In this document: piece by piece, positions 61,830 to 64,000 of the stretch
Layout of the letters: each line of letters starts with the position of its first letter
Numbering within the stretch: position 1 is the stretch's first letter
DNA from: Alloscardovia sp963543015
GTDB lineage: Bacteria; Actinomycetota; Actinomycetes; Actinomycetales; Bifidobacteriaceae
NCBI GenBank assembly: GCA_963543015.1
Contig: CAUTYZ010000005.1
Span: forward strand, 1-64,000
Direction of reading: 5' to 3'
DNA length: 64,000 bases
Program-made: the position numbers and the translations under genes
The notes under the pieces: generated by a model
Database searches by the model: none
What the model was told of the DNA's origin: nothing
The model's input: only the letters and a program-made list of their open reading frames with translations

Positions 61830-61848
61830 GATTTCCTACTCCTCTACC

Positions 61849-62793
61849 CTACTCAGTACGGCTCTTAGGATCCAGCGCATCACGCACAGAGTCACCGAGC
61901 ATGATGAATGCCAAAGCAGTGATAGCCAAAGCAGCTGATGGATAGAACAAAATCATTGGCTGTGTACGAAGCATGGTCTGTGCTGTGGAAATATCTCCAC
62001 CCCAGCTGACGTTGCCCGAAGGCATACCCAGACCAAGGAAGCTCAATGTAGCTTCGAGAACGATGTAGCTTGCCAAGGATGTCGTACCGACGACGAGCAC
62101 TGGTGCCAATGAGTTTGGAATAATGTGTCGGAAGAGATTACGCATCGGCGTCGAACCAAGCGCTGTAGATGCGGTGTTAAATTCGAGATTCTTTGCCTCA
62201 AGCACAGAGCTTCGTGCAATACGTGCAATAGATACCCAACCAAACATTGCCATCACGAGGATAATCTTCCAGATGGAAGTAGAGGTGCGGAACATCTGCA
62301 AAACAACGATAGCACCGAGCAGCAATGGAACTGCGTAGAAGATATCGACGATTCGAGACAAGATAGAATCAACCCATCCGCCGAAGAATCCTGCAAGTGC
62401 ACCGATAATTCCACCTGCGACGATGACGATCAATGTGGTCGCGATACCTACAGTCAGCGATGTACGTGTACCATAAATAACGCGAGCATAAATATCGCAT
62501 CCCTGCAAGTCGAATCCGAATGGGTGTCCAGCCGTTGCTGCACCACGAGAATTATCCAGAGTGCAGTAATTAGGATCAAGATTCGTGAACACACGTGGGA
62601 ATGCTGCTACGAATGCAATGAACAGAATAACCAATGCTGCAATAATAAACAAAGGATTCTTACGCAAGGTACGCCACGCATCAGCCCACATACTGGTAGC
62701 TGGAGCATCGGTATCTACAGCGTCCACTGCCTGTAATGGTGTTTCTTCTACAGGAGCGACGTAACGCTCTTGCCCTGGAAGTGTATTAGCCAT
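61849..62793 (-). CDS. oppC: Oligopeptide ABC transporter permease OppC
   Basis: 314 residues, six TM segments and a long cytoplasmic N-terminus typical of OppC/DppC. WRTLRKNPLFIIAALVILF, HPFGFDLQGCDIYARVIYGT, and the EAA motif region ARSSVLEAKNLEFNTASTAL. Pairs with OppB; 14-base gap from oppB and 19 to oppDF. Substrates are di- to oligopeptides by family. Confidence 0.94.
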   Translation of the reverse strand: MANTLPGQERYVAPVEETPLQAVDAVDTDAPATSMWADAWRTLRKNPLFIIAALVILFIAFVAAFPRVFTNLDPNYCTLDNSRGAATAGHPFGFDLQGCDIYARVIYGTRTSLTVGIATTLIVIVAGGIIGALAGFFGGWVDSILSRIVDIFYAVPLLLGAIVVLQMFRTSTSIWKIILVMAMFGWVSIARIARSSVLEAKNLEFNTASTALGSTPMRNLFRHIIPNSLAPVLVVGTTSLASYIVLEATLSFLGLGMPSGNVSWGGDISTAQTMLRTQPMILFYPSAALAITALAFIMLGDSVRDALDPKSRTE

Positions 62794-62807
62794 GTTTCAC
62801 CCTCCCT

Positions 62808-63737
62808 TTAGGCGTAACGGATTCGAGGATCAAGTGCAGCGTACAGCATATCAACCAGCAAGTTGCACACTACAAAAATCAAGACGAGTACAGTAACGAT
62901 GGATACAACGAGGTTGGATTCACTCTGCAAAATTGCCTTATACAAAGTATTTCCAATACCGTTAATATTGAAGATTCGCTCAGAAATCATTGCGCCACCC
63001 ATAAGAGCACCCAAATCAGCACCCAAATATGTCACCACTGGAATCAGTGAGTTTCGCAAAATATGGTTGACAATCACCTGTCGATTGCTCAAACCCTTTG
63101 CGCGGGCAGTACGCACGTAATCGAGTGTACGGTTTGATGCTACTTCTGTACGAGTCAAACGAATGATATAAGCCATCGATACGGATCCCAAAACCATTGC
63201 AGGCATGAGCAAATCGATGAATCCTGGGTTAGCTCCAGCAGTTACTGGGAAGATGCGCCACTTCACACCGAGGAAGTACTGCATCAAGAAGCCGGTAACG
63301 AATGTAGGAACGGAAATAAGAAGCAACGATACGATCAAAATAACGGAGTCATACCACTTGCCCTTCTTCAGACCAGAGATGATACCGAAAACGACACCGA
63401 AAATTGCTTCAAAGACGAACGCCATCAAACCAAGACGGATGGTCACTGGGAATGCCGATGCCATCACATCGATGACTGGTCGGTTTCCGCGCAATGTATT
63501 ACCAAAGTCAAGAGTAAATGCGTTCTTCAAGAAATATAAATACTGAACGATAAATGGCTGATCAAGATGGTACTCAGCACGAATTTGTTGTGCGACAGCC
63601 TCGTTCACTGGCTTGTCACCAAACATTGCTACAACAGGATCACCTGGAAGAGCGAAGACCAATGCATAAATCAGCAAGGTCGTACCCAAAAGTACAGGAA
63701 TCATCTGTAGCACACGGCGTAGGAAGTACTTCCACAT
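62808..63737 (-). CDS. oppB: Oligopeptide ABC transporter permease OppB
   Basis: 309 residues, six TM segments. KYFLRRVLQMIPVLLGTTLL, FALPGDPVVAMFGDKPVNEA, FVIQYL-like PFIVQYLYFLKNAF, and EAA motif region YVRTARAKGLSNRQVIVNHI. Strong AAGGAG ribosome site. Upstream, separated by two hairpins, is the probable binding-protein gene. Confidence 0.94.
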   Translation of the reverse strand: MWKYFLRRVLQMIPVLLGTTLLIYALVFALPGDPVVAMFGDKPVNEAVAQQIRAEYHLDQPFIVQYLYFLKNAFTLDFGNTLRGNRPVIDVMASAFPVTIRLGLMAFVFEAIFGVVFGIISGLKKGKWYDSVILIVSLLLISVPTFVTGFLMQYFLGVKWRIFPVTAGANPGFIDLLMPAMVLGSVSMAYIIRLTRTEVASNRTLDYVRTARAKGLSNRQVIVNHILRNSLIPVVTYLGADLGALMGGAMISERIFNINGIGNTLYKAILQSESNLVVSIVTVLVLIFVVCNLLVDMLYAALDPRIRYA

Positions 63738-63870
63738 GTTATTTTCTCCTTGTGCTTTTCCCTCGTGCGTGTGGGAGACGTGTATCTCTCGGTGTATAAC
63801 GGAGATTACGTATCCGCGATACTTATTACTTATGGAAAGCGTGTCATGAAAAGCGAGGCATGATGTATGT

Positions 63871-63908
63871 GGTTATGTATGGTCTCACAACACAGTCCAT
63901 ACATAACC
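63871..63908 (-). terminator. Intercistronic hairpin upstream of oppB (distal)
   Basis: GGTTATGTATGG and CCATACATAACC, perfect 12-bp arms with a 14-base loop. It lies between a probable oppA stop (63959) and oppB (start 63737). No T-run; may stabilise the upstream transcript or limit read-through. Confidence 0.55.
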
Positions 63909-63911
63909 GTG

Positions 63912-63947
63912 ATGGTGCTCATCTCTCACAAGTGAAATGAGCACCAT
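63912..63947 (-). terminator. Intercistronic hairpin upstream of oppB (proximal to the edge gene)
   Basis: ATGGTGCTCAT and ATGAGCACCAT, perfect 11-bp arms. It begins 12 bases after the edge gene's stop codon. Tandem with the previous hairpin. Confidence 0.55.
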
Positions 63948-63958
63948 TGTTGCAATCT

Positions 63959-64000
63959 TTAATTATTGCGTGGTGTGTACTGCATTACCTTACTTAGTAA
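63959..64000 (-). CDS. 3' end of an upstream gene, probably an oligopeptide-binding protein (OppA)
   Basis: The last 13 codons read LLSKVMQYTPRNN and a TAA at 63959-63961. The assignment to OppA rests on position (oppA usually precedes oppB) and the following tandem hairpins; the sequence alone is too short to prove it. Confidence 0.35.
   Translation of the reverse strand, partial: LLSKVMQYTPRNN

Noticed and set aside
60660..61868. 402-residue plus-strand open frame opposite oppDF
   Set aside because: It is the antisense of a clear ABC ATPase gene; its translation is Cys/His/Leu-rich with no motif, and it has no ribosome site.
1..64000. tRNA genes, CRISPR arrays, insertion sequences
   Set aside because: Scanning by eye for T-loop motifs, regularly spaced repeats and transposase motifs found none; a covariance or HMM search could still find a tRNA I missed.

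Overview
The window looks like chromosomal DNA of a member of the Bifidobacteriaceae, probably an Alloscardovia- or Scardovia-type genome or a low-GC Bifidobacterium. This is an inference from the protein sequences, the moderate base composition, a fused AroK-AroB protein, the block aroC-aroKB-aroQ / mltG-ruvX-alaS-DUF948-rpsD, and actinobacterial families such as DUF3710 and DUF3159. No rRNA, tRNA, CRISPR array, insertion sequence or prophage was recognised.

Layout. 0-5.3 kb: a YoaK-like membrane protein, a threonine aldolase gene broken by an amber codon, and the shikimate genes aroQ, aroKB and aroC. 5.3-13.4 kb: a lone prepilin-peptidase-like gene, then mltG, ruvX, alaS, two small membrane proteins, a phosphatase, a 4-TM holin-like protein and rpsD. 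13.6-19 kb: a PcrA/UvrD helicase with a strange Tyr/Gly/Ser-rich tail, then xpt and a purine permease. 19-31.5 kb: mostly transporters and single-gene functions (DUF5692-like protein, DUF3737-patB, DUF1653-MFS, VanZ-RDD, rlmH, NhaC, aldo/keto reductase, TIGR04076). 31.7-33.3 kb: trpB behind a complete ribosome-mediated attenuator with a 24-residue leader peptide carrying four Trp codons. 33.5-36 kb: a GH3 beta-glucosidase. 36-38.4 kb: a decaying type VII secretion (LXG) toxin cassette with a small helical partner and a membrane protein. 38.5-46 kb: mntH, an SDR, fthC, several membrane proteins and a DUF218 protein. 44.7-48 kb: a TetR-controlled locus (aldo/keto reductase, YciI-like, TetR; divergent amidohydrolase) with two identical-type palindromic operators. 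48-53.9 kb: many small genes, several frameshifted, with an AT-rich insert (GNAT, alpha/beta hydrolase) next to the 3' remnant of a sortase-anchored surface protein. 54-59.7 kb: an unrecognised membrane-anchored helical protein, a TrmA-type RNA methyltransferase, DUF3159, DUF3710 and exonuclease III. 59.8-64 kb: oligopeptide ABC transporter genes oppDF, oppC and oppB, with the end of a probable binding-protein gene at the edge.

A recurring theme is loss of reading frame. At least nine genes carry a single-base indel or an internal stop, and four of them would be repaired by adding one base to a homopolymer run. Either the assembly has homopolymer-length errors or this lineage is shedding these genes. 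The most notable regulatory finds are the trp attenuator, the paired TetR operators and an 84-bp inverted-repeat element present twice with conserved arms and unrelated loops.
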